A stretch of 64,000 bases of DNA from Sipunculus nudus (lineage: Eukaryota; Annelida; Sipuncula; Golfingiida; Sipunculidae): the NCBI GenBank assembly GCA_026874595.1, contig CM049308.1, positions 42,270,527-42,334,526 on the forward strand, in the 5' to 3' direction. The notes beneath the pieces are model-generated. The model searched no databases, was not told where the DNA came from, and worked only from the letters and a program-made list of their open reading frames with translations. The number at the start of each line of letters is the position of its first letter. The first letter of the stretch is position 1. Of the stretch, positions 1 through 10,010 are shown piece by piece. The position numbers and the translations under genes are program-made.

Positions 1-52
1 CAAACCTCATCAGCCTCATATTACAACAGGAAGAATAGAGGACCGACTACAA
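1..52 (+). repeat. Reference monomer, TAGAGG/CAAACC subtype
   Basis: This is the first complete monomer and is close to the array consensus. It has 22 A, 14 C, 8 G and 8 T, so the strand shown is 69% A+C. It contains an internal direct repeat CCTCAT-CAG-CCTCAT, and the related words ATTACAACA and ACTACAACA start exactly 26 bp (half a period) apart. Its single CpG is in GACCGAC. The next monomers (53-104 and 105-156) are also exactly 52 bp, which fixes the period. Confidence 0.95.
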
Positions 53-533
53 CAAACCTCATCAGCCTCTTATTACAACTGTAAGAATGTAGGACCGACT
101 ACAATATTCCTCATCAGCCTCATATTACAACAGGAACAATAGAGGACCGACTACAACAAACCTCATCAGCCTCATATTACAACAGGAAGAATGTAGGACC
201 GACTGCAATATTTCTTATCAGCCTCATATTACAACAGGAAGAATGTAAAACCGACTACAACAAACCTCATCAGCCTCATATTACAACAGAAAGAATATAG
301 GACCGACTACAATATTCTTCTTCAGCCTCATATCACAACAGGAAGAATAGAGGACCGAGTACAATATTCCTCATCAGCCTCATATTACATCAGGAAGAAT
401 GTAGGACCGACTACAATATTCCTCATCAGCCTCATATTACGACAATAAAAATAGAGGACCGACTACAACAAACCTCATCAGCCTCATATTGCAACAGGAA
501 TAATGTAGGACCGACTACAATATTCCTCATTAG

Positions 534-551
534 CTTCGTATTACAACGGGA
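534..551 (+). other. CENP-B-box-like 18-mer (13 intact copies in window)
   Basis: The word is CTTCGTATTACAACGGGA. The CENP-B box core is NTTCGNNNNANNCGGGN. Here TTCG, the middle A and CGGG are all present in order, but eight bases rather than seven separate TTCG from CGGG, so it is not a true match. It sits in one monomer per higher-order unit, after GCAACAGGAATAATGTAGG. Intact copies start at 534, 3594, 4681, 8679, 11742, 30334, 42744, 49591, 54213, 55097, 59565, 60501 and 63672. Relatives have TTCATA (near 1567, 19738, 22285, 34695, 45549, 52187, 56909), CATCG (near 23537 and 35947), ATTCG or ATTAG (near 26872 and 39272), or ACAGG for ACGGG (near 14702, 17041, 31997). All copies descend from one monomer variant, so this is a single observation. 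No binding is shown. Confidence 0.4.
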
Positions 552-572
552 AGAATAAAGGACCGACTACAA

Positions 573-1606
573 CTCATCAGCTTGATATTACAACAGGAAG
601 AATGGAGGACCAACTACAACAAACTTCATCAGTCTCATATTACAACAGGAAGAATGGAGGCCAGACTACAACAAACCTCATCAGCCTCATATTACAACAG
701 GAAGATTAGAGGACCGACTACAACAAACCTCATCAGCCCCATATTTAAACAAGAAGAATGGAGGACCGACTAGAATATACCTCATCAGCCTCATATTACA
801 ACAGGAAGAATAGAGGACCGACTACAACAAACCTCATGAGCCTCATATTACAACAGGAAGAATGTAGTGCCGACTACAGAAACCTTATCAGCCTCATATT
901 ACAACATGAAGAAAAGAGGCCAGACTACCAGAAACCTCATCAGCCTCATATTACAACAGGAAGAATGGAGAGCCGACTACAACAAACCTCATCAGCCTGA
1001 TATTACAACAGGAAAAATGGAGAGCCGACTACAACAAACCTCATCAGCCTCATATTACAACAGGAAGAATAGAGGACCGACTACAACAAACCTCATCAGC
1101 CTCTTATTACAACTGTAAGAATGTAGGACCGACTACAATATTCCTCATCAGCCTCATATTACAACAGGAACAATAGAGGACCGACTACAACAAACCTCAT
1201 CAGCCTCATATTACAACAGGAGGAATGTAGGACCGACTGCAATATTTCTTATCAGCCTCATATTACAACAGGAAGAATGTAAAACCGACTACAACAAACC
1301 TCATCAGCCTCATATTACAACAGAAAGAATATAGGACCGACTACAATATTCCTCTTCAGCCTCATATTACAAGAGGAAGATGAAGGACCGAGTACAATAT
1401 TCCTCATCAGCCTCATATTACAACAGGAAGAATGTAGGACCGACTACAATATTCCTCATCAGCCTCATATTACGACAGGAAGAAAAGAGGACCGACTACA
1501 ACAAACCTCATCAGCCTCATATTGCAACAGGAATAATGTAGGACCGACTACAATATTCCTCATTAGCTTCATATTACAACGGGAAGAATAGAGGACCGAC
1601 TACAAC
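573..1606 (+). repeat. U unit, copy 1 (shortened hybrid)
   Basis: Starts at the ACAACTCATCAGCTTG junction and follows copies 2 and 3 of the U unit but is 53 bp shorter. One 52-bp monomer is missing near 631, where AACTTCATCA runs straight into GTCTCATATT, and a base is lost near 879 (CTACAGAAACC for CTACAACAAACC). A further base is lost at 1375-1385 (GAAGATGAAGG). From about 1340 its detail follows V-associated sequence (GAAGATGAAGG, TTCATATTACAACGGG) rather than the other U copies, so it is a recombinant. Confidence 0.75.
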
Positions 1607-2240
1607 AAACCTAATCAGCCTCATTTTACAACAGGAAGAATGTAGGACCGACCACAATATTCCACATCAGCCTGATATTACAATAGGAAGAATAGAGGAC
1701 CGACTACAACAAACCTCATTAGCCTCATATTACAATAGGGTGAATGTAGGGCCGACTACAACAAACCTCATCAGCCTCATATTACAACAAAAAGAATAGA
1801 GGCCAGACTAGAACAAACCTGGTCAGCCTCATATTACAATAGGAAAAATGGAGGCCAGACCACAACAAACCTCATCAAGCTCATATTACAACAGGAAGAA
1901 TAGAGGGCCGACTACAACTAACCAGATAAAGTACATATTACAACAGGAAGAATAGAGGGCCGACTACAGGAAACCTCATCAGCCTCATATTACAACAGGA
2001 AAAAAGGAGGACCGAATACAACAAACCTCATCAGCCTCATATTACAACAGGAAGAATGGAGGACCGACTACAACGAACCTCATCAGCCTCATATTACAAC
2101 TGGAAGAATGGAGAGCCGACTACAACAAACCTCATCAGCCTCATATTACAACAGGAAGAACGTAGGGCCGACTACAACAAACCTCATCAGCCTCATGTTA
2201 CAACAGGAAGAAAAGAGGCCAGACTACGACAAACCTCATC
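1375..2240 (+). repeat. V block, copy 1
   Basis: A distinctive run of monomers: GGAAGATGAAGG at the left, then CCTGATATTACAATAGG, ATTACAATAGGGTGAATG, AACCTGGTCAGCC, a CAGATAAAGTACATATTAC word, CTACAGGAAACC, GGAAAAAAGGAGGACCG, CTACAACGAACC, and CTCATGTTACAACAGG at the right. Five other copies exist near 19551, 22097, 34507, 51995 and 56723. In those five the word is CAGATCAAGTACATATTAC; this copy has lost the C. It overlaps the end of the hybrid U copy because the two families are joined here. Confidence 0.8.
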
Positions 2241-2545
2241 AGCCTCATATTACAACTGGAAGAATGTAGGACCGACTACAATAATCCTCATCAGCCTCAT
2301 ATTACAACAGGAAGAATGGAGGACCGACTACAACAAACCTCATCAAGCTCATATTAAAACCGGAAGAATGGAGACCAAACCACAACAAACCTCATCAGCC
2401 TCAGATTACAACAGGAAGAGTGGAGGACCGATTACCAGAAACCTCATCAGCCTCATATTACATAAGGAAGAATAGAAGACCGGCTATGAAACCACATCAG
2501 GCTCATATTACAACAGGAAGAATAGAGGACCGACTACAATAAAAC
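2241..2545 (+). repeat. Connector with 50-bp K monomer after V block
   Basis: Six monomers linking V block 1 to U copy 2: CTGGAAGAATGTAGG with ATAATCC, GAATGGAGGACC, GGAGACCAAACCACAAC, CAGATTACAACAGGAAGAG, the ATTACATAAGG/ACCGGCTATGAAACC monomer, and a 53-bp monomer with GACTACAATAAAACC. The same order recurs near 52870-53120 and 57540-57840, each time after a V block, showing that V and this connector move together. Confidence 0.75.
2438..2487 (+). repeat. K monomer, 50 bp (about 32 intact copies)
   Basis: The most diverged recurring monomer: ATTACATAAGGAAGAATAG then AAGACCGGCTATGAAACC, two bases shorter than the consensus. Its neighbour GACTACAATAAAACC is one base longer, so a pair shifts the array by -1 bp. 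Copies of GACCGGCT start at 2478, 5488, 5903, 7565, 9588, 10575, 12653, 13536, 15769, 18004, 20550, 25644, 27774, 28751, 29218, 30725, 32960, 38054, 40184, 41161, 41628, 44071, 44434, 46250, 47131, 48581, 50500, 53098, 55696, 57774, 58397 and 61360. Broken copies (GAAGACAAACC) lie near 28498 and 40908. It is the best single marker of higher-order phase, and many of the open frames end in it. Confidence 0.9.
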
Positions 2546-3632
2546 CTCATCAGCTTGATATTACAACAGGAAGAATGGAGGACCAACTACAACAAACTTC
2601 ATCAAGCTTATATTACAAAAGGAAGAATGGAGGGCCGACTACAACAAACCTCATCAGTCTCATATTACAACAGGAAGAATGGAGGCCAGACTACAACAAA
2701 CCTCTTCAGCCTCATATTACAACAGGAAGATTAGAGGACCGACTACAACAAACCTCATCAGCCCCATATTTAAACAAGAAGAATGGAGGACCGACTAGAA
2801 TATACCTCATCAGCCTCATATTACAACAGGAAGAATAGAGGACCGACTACAACAAACCTCATGAGCCTCATATTACAACAGGAAGAATGTAGGGCCGACT
2901 ACAACAAACCTTATCAGCCTCATATTACAACATGAAGAAAAGAGGCCAGACTACCAGAAACCTCATCAGCCTCATATTACAACAGGAAGAATGGAGAGCC
3001 GACTACAACAAACCTCATCAGCCTGATATTACAACAGGAAAAATGCAGAGCCGACTACAACAAACCTCATCAGCCTCATATTACAACAGGAAGAATAGAG
3101 GACCGACTACAACAAACCTCATCAGCCTCTTATTACAACTGTAAGAATGTAGGACCGACTACAATATTCCTCATCAGCCTCATATTACAACAGGAACAAT
3201 AGAGGACCGACTACAACAAACCTCATCAGCCTCATATTACAACAGGAAGAATGTAGGACCGACTGCAATATTTCTTATCAGCCTCATATTACAACAGGAA
3301 GAATGTAAAACCGACTACAACAAACCTCATCAGCCTCATATTACAACAGAAAGAATATAGGACCGACTACAATATTCCTCTTCAGCCTCATATCACAACA
3401 GGAAGAATAGAGGACCGAGTACAATATTCCTCATCAGCCTCATATTACATCAGGAAGAATGTAGGACCGACTACAATATTCCTCATCAGCCTCATATTAC
3501 GACAATAAAAATAGAGGACCGACTACAACAAACCTCATCAGCCTCATATTGCAACAGGAATAATGTAGGACCGACTACAATATTCCTCATTAGCTTCGTA
3601 TTACAACGGGAAGAATAAAGGACCGACTACAA
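2546..3632 (+). repeat. U unit, copy 2 (1,087 bp)
   Basis: Complete higher-order unit of about 21 monomers, duplicated in tandem at 3633-4719 with a constant 1,087-bp offset. It begins with CTCATCAGCTTGATATTAC, then an AAGCTT-bearing (HindIII) monomer followed by ATTACAAAAGG, a GGAAGATTAGAGG monomer, CCCCATATTTAAACAAG, CTAGAATATACC, CTCATGAGCC, ACATGAAGAAAAGAGG, and then the TATTCC-rich half ending in CTTCGTATTACAACGGG and AATAAAGGACC. Apart from a handful of substitutions it matches copy 3. Confidence 0.9.
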
Positions 3633-4719
3633 CTCATCAGCTTGATATTACAACAGGAAGAATGGAGGACCAACTACAACAAACTTCATCAAGCTTATAT
3701 TACAAAAGGAAGAATGGAGGGCCGACTACAACAAACCTCATCAGTCTCATATTACAACAGGAAGAATGGAGGCCAGACTACAACAAACCTCATCAGCCTC
3801 ATATTACAACAGGAAGATTAGAGGACCGACTACAACAAACCTCATCAGCCCCATATTTAAACAAGAAGAATGGAGGACCGACTAAAATATACCTCATCAG
3901 CCTCATATTACAACAGGAAGAATAGAGGACCGACTACAACAAACCTCATGAGCCTCATATTACAACAGGAAGAATGTAGGGCCGACTACAACAAACCTTA
4001 TCAGCCTCATATTACAACATGAAGAAAAGAGGCCAGACTACCAGAAACCTCATCAGCCTCATATTACAACAGGAAGAATGGAGAGCCGACTACAACAAAC
4101 CTCATCAGCCTGATATTACAACAGGAAAAATGGAGAGCCGACTACAACAAACCTCATCAGCCTCATATTACAACAGGAAGAATAGAGGACCGACTACAAC
4201 AAACCTCATCAGCCTCTTATTACAACTGTAAGAATGTAGGACCGACTACAATATTCCTCATCAGCCTCATATTACAACAGGAACAATAGAGGACCGACTA
4301 CAACAAACCTCATCAGCCTCATATTACAACAGGAAGAATGTAGGACCGACTGCAATATTTCTTATCAGCCTCATATTACAACAGGAAGAATGTAAAACCG
4401 ACTACAACAAACCTCATCAGCCTCATATTACAACAGAAAGAATATAGGACCGACTACAATATTCCTCTTCAGCCTCATATTACAACAGGAAGAATAGAGG
4501 ACCGAGTACAATATACCTCATCAGCCTAATATTACATCAGGAAAAATGTAGGACCGACTACAATATTCCTCATCAGCCTCATATTACGACAATAAAAATA
4601 GAGGACCGACTACAACAAACCTCATCAGCCTCATATTGCAACAGGAATAATGTAGGACCGACTACAATATTCCTCATTAGCTTCGTATTACAACGGGAAG
4701 AATAAAGGACCGACTACAA
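3633..4719 (+). repeat. U unit, copy 3 (1,087 bp)
   Basis: Tandem copy of 2546-3632. Differences seen by eye are few: CAGACTACAACAAACC with CTCATC rather than CTCTTC near 3790, TATTAC for TATCAC, ATACC for ATTCC, TAATATT for TCATATT, and GGAAAAATG for GGAAGAATG, the last four between 4470 and 4550. The junction between copies is a single shared C inside GACTACAACTCATC. Unlike copy 2, copy 3 runs on into AAACCTAATAAGCCTC and the CGACATCAAC monomer, which is probably the original right flank. Confidence 0.9.
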
Positions 4720-5169
4720 CAAACCTAATAAGCCTCATTTTACAACAGGAAGAATGGAGGGCCGACATCAACAAACCTCATCAGTCTCATATTACAACAG
4801 GAAGAATGGAGGCCAGACTACAACAAACCTCATCATCCTCATATTACCACAGGAAGATTAGAGGACCGCCTACAACAAACCTCATCAGCCTCATATTACA
4901 ACAAGAAGAATGGAGGACCGACTAGAATATTCCTCATCAGCCTCATATTACAACAGGAAGAATAGAGGACCGACTTCAACAAACCTCATGAGCCTCATAT
5001 TACAACAGGAAGAATGTAGGGCCGACTACAACAAACCTCATCAGCCTCATATTACAACAAGAAGAAAAGAGGCCAGACTACCAGAAACCTCATCAGCCTC
5101 ATATTGCAACAGGAAGAATGGAGAGCCGACTACAACAAACCTCATCAGCCTCATATTACAACAGGAAGA
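4720..5169 (+). repeat. H-type segment after U copy 3
   Basis: About nine monomers in the order typical of the right half of an H unit: CCTAATAAGCCTCATTTTAC, GGCCGACATCAAC, GGCCAGAC, GGAAGATTAGAGGACCGCC, ACAAGAAGAATGG with CTAGAATATTCC, GACTTCAACAAACC with CTCATGAGCC, GTAGGGCC, and ACAAGAAGAAAAGAGG. One TATTACCACAGG and one ATTGCAACAGG base change are local. Nothing else is present. Confidence 0.7.
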
Positions 5170-5584
5170 ATGGAGATCCGACTACAACAAACCTCATCAG
5201 CCTCATATTACAACAGGAAGAAAAGAGGCCAGACTACGACAAACCTCATCAGCCTCATATTACAACAGGAAGAATGTAGGCCAGACCACAAGAAACCTCA
5301 TCACTCCCATATTACAACAGGAAGAATGGAGGACCGACTACAACAAACCTCATCAAGCTCATATTACAACCATAAGAATGGAGACCAAACCACAACAAAC
5401 CTCATCAGCCTCAGATTACAACAGGAAGAGTGGAGGACCGATTACCAGAAACCTCATCAGCCTCATATTACATAAGGAAGAATAGAAGACCGGCTATGAA
5501 ACCACATCTGGCTCATATTACAACAGGAAGAATAGAGGACCGACTACAATAAAACCTCATCAGCTTCATATTACAACAGGAAGA
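5170..5584 (+). repeat. 415-bp tandem duplication, copy 1
   Basis: Begins at GAATGGAGATCC and runs through AAAGAGGCCAGACTACGAC, GTAGGCCAGACCACAAG, CATCACTCCCATATTAC, ACAACCATAAGAATGG, CAGATTACAACAGGAAGAG, the K monomer (GACCGGCT at 5488) and CACATCTGGCTC. Eight monomers would be 416 bp; the single K pair accounts for the missing base. The join lies in shared CATATTACAACAGGAAGAAT sequence around 5565-5585. Confidence 0.85.
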
Positions 5585-5999
5585 ATGGAGATCCGACTAC
5601 AACAAACCTCATCAGCCTCATATTACAACAGGAAGAAAAGAGGCCAGACTACGACAAACCTCATCAGCCTCATATTACAACAGGAAGAATGTAGGCCAGA
5701 CCACAAGAAACCTCATCACTCCCATATTACAACAGGAAGAATGGAGGACCGACTACAACAAACCTCATCAAGCTCATATTACAACCATAAGAATGGAGAC
5801 CAAACCACAACCAACCTCATCAGCCTCAGCCTACAACAGGAAGAGTGGAGGACCGATTACCAGAAACCTCATCAGCCTCATATTACATAAGGAAGAATAG
5901 AAGACCGGCTATGAAACCACATCTGGCTCATATTACAACAGGAAGAATAGAGGACCGACTACAATAAAACCTCATCAGCTTCATATTACAACAGGAAGA
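5585..5999 (+). repeat. 415-bp tandem duplication, copy 2
   Basis: Second copy of 5170-5584. The differences noticed are at 5811-5832 (CCAACC for CAAACC, and CAGCCTAC for CAGATTAC). K recurs at 5903, exactly 415 bp after 5488. The CACATCTGG variant (normally CACATCAGG) occurs in both copies, so it arose before the duplication; it also appears near 61380. Confidence 0.85.
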
Positions 6000-7000
6000 A
6001 TGGAGGACCAACTACAACAAACTTCATCAAGCTCATATTACAAAAGGAAGAATGGAAGGCCGACTACAACAAACCTCATCATCCTCATATTACAACAAGA
6101 AGAATGGAGGCCAGACTACAAAAAACCTCATCAGCCTCATATTACAACAGGAAGATTAGAGGCCCGACTGTAACAAACCTCATCAGCCCCATATTTCAAC
6201 AAGAAGAATGGAGGACCGACTAGAATATTCCACATCAGCCTCATATTACAACAGGAAGAATAGAGGACCGACTACAACAAACCTCATGAGCCTCATATTA
6301 CAACAGGAAGAATGTAGGGCCGACTACAACAAACCTCATCAGCCTCATATTACAACATGAAGAAAAGAGCCCAGACTACCAGAAACCTCATCAGCCTCAT
6401 GTTACAACAGGAAGAATGGAGAGCCGACTACAACAAACCTCATCAGCCTGATATTACAACAGGAAAAATGGAGAGCCGACTACAACAAACCTCATCAGCC
6501 TCATATTACAACAGTAAGAACGTAGGGCCGACTACAAGAAACCTCATTAGCCTCATTTTACAACAGGAAGAAAAGAGGCCAGACTACGACAAACCTCATC
6601 AGCCTCATATTACAACAGGAAGAATAGAGGACCGACTACAACAAACCTCATCAGCCTCTTATTACAACTGTAAGAATGTAGGACCGACTACAATATTCCT
6701 CATCAGCCTCATATTACAACAGGAAGAATAGAGGACCGACTTCAACAAACCTCATTAGCCCATATTACAACAGGAAGAATGTAGGGCCGACTACAACAAA
6801 CCTCATCAGCCTCATATTACAACAGTAAGAAAAGAGGCCAGACTACCAGAAACCTCATCAGCCTCATATTACAACAGGAAGAATGGAGAGCCGACTACAA
6901 CAAACCTCATCAGCCTCATATTACAACAGGAAGAATGGAGAGCCGACTACAACAAACCTCATCAGCCTCATATTACAACAGGAAGAACGTAGGGCCGAAT
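6000..7000 (+). repeat. H-type segment preceding H copy I
   Basis: About nineteen monomers: CTTCATCAAGCTC, GGCCAGACTACAAAAAACC, GATTAGAGGCCCGACTGTAAC, CATATTTCAACAAG, a CTAGAATATTCCACATC word, CTCATGAGCC, ACATGAAGAAAAGAGCCC, CCTGATATTACAACAGG, ACAGTAAGAACGTAGGG, CTCTTATTACAACTG, then ATTAGCCCATATTAC, which has lost one T. This last deletion recurs near 47773 at an offset of 41,017 bp, marking a long-range copy. Confidence 0.75.
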
Positions 7001-10000
7001 ACAACAAACCTCATCAGCCTCATATTACAACAGGAAGAAAAGAGGCCAGACTACGACAAACCTCATCAGCCCCATATTACAACAGGAAGAATGTAGGCCA
7101 GACCACAAGAAACCTCATCACTCCCATATTACAACAGGAAGAATGGAGGACCGACTACAACAAACCTCATCAAGCTCATATTACAACCGGAAGAATGGAG
7201 ACCAAACCACAACAAACCTGATCAGCCTCAGATTACAACAGGAAGAACGTAGGGCCGAATACAACAAACCTCATCAGCCTCATATTACAACAGGAAGAAA
7301 AGAGGCCAGACTACGACAAACCTCATCAGCCTCATATTACAACAGGAAGAATGTAGTCCCGACCACAACAAACCTCATCACTCCCATATTACAACAGGAA
7401 GAATGGAGGACCGACTACAACAAACCTCATCAAGCTCATATTACAACCGGAAGAATGGAGAACAAACCACAACAAACCTCATCAGCCTCAGATTACAACA
7501 GGAAGAGTGGAGGACCGATTACCAGAAACCTCATCAGCCTCATATTACATAAGGAAGAATAGAAGACCGGCTATGAAACCACATCAGGCTCATATTACAA
7601 CAGGAAGAATAGAGGACCGACTACAACAAACTTCATCAAGCTTATATTACAAAAGGAAGAATGGAGGGCCGACTACAACAAACCTCATCAGTCTCATATT
7701 ACAACAGGAAGAATGGAGGCCAGATTACAACAAACCTCATCAGCCTCATATTACAACAGGAAGATTAGAGGACCGACTACAACAAACCTCATCAGCCCCA
7801 TATTTCAACAAGAAGAATGGAGGACCGAGAGAATATACCTCATCAGCCTCATATTACAACAGGAAGAATAGAGGACCGACTACAACAAACCTCATGAGCC
7901 TCATATTACAACTTGAAGAATGTAGGGCCGACTACAACAAACCTCATCAGCCTCATATTACAACATGAAGAAAAGAGGCCAGACTACCAGAAACCTCATC
8001 AGCCTCATATTACAACAGGAAGAATGGAGAGCCGACTACAACAAACCTCATCAGCCTGATATTACAACAGGAAAAATGGAGAGCCGACTACAACAAACCT
8101 CATCAGCCTCATATTACAACAGTAAGAACGTAGGGCCGACTACAAGAAACCTCATTAGCCTCATATTACAACAGGAAGAAAAGAGGCCAGACTACGACAA
8201 ACCTCATCAGCCTCATATTACAACAGGAAGAATAGAGGACCGACTACAACAAACCTCATCAGCCTCTTATTACAACTGTAAAAATGTAGGACCGACTACA
8301 ATATTCCTCATCAGCCTCATATTACAACAGGAAGAATAGAAGACCGACTGCAATATTTCTGATCAGCCTCATATTACAACAGGAAAAATGTTAGACCGAC
8401 TACAACAAACCTCATCAGCCTCATATTACAACAGAAAGAATGTCGGACCGACTACAATATTCCTCTTCAGCCTCATATTACAACAGGAAGAATAGAGGAC
8501 CGAGTACAATATTCCTCATCAGCCTCATATTACAACAGAAATAATGTAGGACCGACTTCAATATTCCTCATCAGCCTCATATTACGACAGGAAGAATAGA
8601 GGACCGACTACAACAAACCTCATCAGCCTCATATTGCAACAGGAATAATGTAGGACCGACTACAATATTCCTCATTAGCTTCGTATTACAACGGGAAGAA
8701 TAGAGGACCGACTACAACAAACCTAATCAGCCTCATTTTACAACAGGAAGAATGGAGGACCAACTACAACAAACCTCATCAAGCTCATATTACAAAAGGA
8801 AGAATGAAGGGCCGACATCAACAAACCTCATCAGTCTCATATTACAAAAGGAAGAATGGAGGCCAGACTACAACAAACCTCATCAGCCTCATATTACAAC
8901 AGGAAGATTAAAGGACCGACTACAACAAACCTCATCAGCCTCATATTACAACAAGAAGAATGGAGGACCGACTAGAATATTCCTCATCAGCCTCATATTA
9001 CAACAGGAAGAATAGAGGACCGACTTCAACAAACCTCATGAGCCTCATATTACAACAGGAAGAATGTAGGGCCGACTACAACAAACCTCATCAGCCTCAT
9101 ATTACAACAAGAAGAAAAGAGGCCAGACTACCAGAAACCTCATCAGCCTCATATTACAACAGGAAGAATGGAGAGCCGACTACAACAAACCTCATCAGCC
9201 TCATATTACAACAGGAAGAATGGAGAGCCGACTACAACAAACCTCATCAGCCTCATATTACAACAGGAAGAACGTAGGGCCGAATACAACAAACCTCATC
9301 AGCCTCATTACAACAGGAAGAAAAGAGGCCAGACTACGACAAACCTCATCAGCCTCATATTACAACAGGAAGAATGTAGGCCAGACCACAAGAAACCTCA
9401 TCACTCCCATATTACAACAGGAAGAATGGAGGACCGACTACAACAAACCTCATCAAGCTCATATTTCAACCGGAAGAAAGGAGACCAAACCACAACAAAC
9501 CTCATCAGCCTCAGATTACAACAGGAAGAGTAGAGGACCGATTACCAGAAACCTCATCAGCCTCATATTACATAAGGAAGAATAGAAGACCGGCTATGAA
9601 ACCACATCAGGCTCATATTACAACAGCAAGAATAAAGGACCGACTACAATAAAACCTCATCAGCTTCATATTACAACAGGAAGAATGGAGGACCAACTAC
9701 AACAAACTTCATCAAGATCATATTACAAAAGGAAGAATGGAGGGCCGACTACAACAAACCTCATCAGCCTCATATTACAACAGGAAGAATGGAGGCCAGA
9801 CTACAAAAAACCTCATCAGCCTCATATTTCAACAGGAAGATTAGAGGACCGACTGTAACAAACCTCATCAGCCCCATATTTCAACAAGAAGAATGGAGGA
9901 CCGACTAGAATATTCCTCATCAGCCTCATATTACAACAGGAAGAACAGAGGACGGACTACAACAAACCTCATGAGCCTCATATTACAACAGGAAGAATGT

Positions 10001-10010
10001 AGGGCCGACT
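7001..10010 (+). repeat. H unit, copy I (about 3,010 bp)
   Basis: Higher-order unit repeated at an offset of 3,010 bp over its left half. Order: AAAGAGGCCAGACTACGAC, CACTCCCATATTAC, GGAGACCAAACCACAAC, GAACGTAGGGCCGAATAC, K (7565), AAGCTT-bearing monomer, GATTAGAGG, CCCCATATTTCAACAAG, GGACCGAGAGAATATACC, ACTTGAAGAATG, ACATGAAGAAAAGAGG, CTCTTATTACAACTG, CTGCAATATTTCTGATC, ATTACGACAGG, CTTCGTATTACAACGGG, CGACATCAAC, a second CACTCCCATATT run and a second K (9588), then AAGATCATATTAC. It lacks one monomer near 8342 that copies II and III have. Confidence 0.85.

Larger units (their letters stand above)
1..572 (+). repeat. U unit, copy 0 (3' part only)
   Basis: Matches 3061-3632 at a constant offset of 3,060 bp; the only difference I noticed is one base in an ATTCTTC/ATTCCTC word near 337. 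It holds the TATTCC-rich half of the U unit: a CTCTTATTACAACTG monomer, GACTGCAATATTTCTTATC, a CAGAAAGAATATAGG monomer, an AGAGGACCGAGTAC monomer, ATTACGACAATAAAAATAG, and the CTTCGTATTACAACGGG monomer. The left part of the unit lies outside the window. The right edge is the odd junction GACTACAACTCATCAGCTTG, also seen at 3633. Confidence 0.85.

Noticed and set aside
900-960. Purine tract AGGAAGAAAAGAGG as a triplex (H-DNA) former
   Set aside because: The tract is only 14 bases and is not a good mirror repeat, so triplex formation is unlikely.
4910-5485. 191-codon open frame (others of the same length at 12958-13533, 20855-21430, 42973-43548 and 62341-62916)
   Set aside because: The translation is the 52-residue three-frame reading of the satellite. 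Length differences are exact multiples of one 52-residue turn, overlapping frames give the same peptide, and single-base changes in the array create or remove these frames freely. There is no sign of a gene.
7353-7370. CCCGACC word as a reverse-strand CENP-B box end
   Set aside because: It is a single occurrence made by one base change (GTAGTCCCGACC) with no matching CGAA at the required distance.
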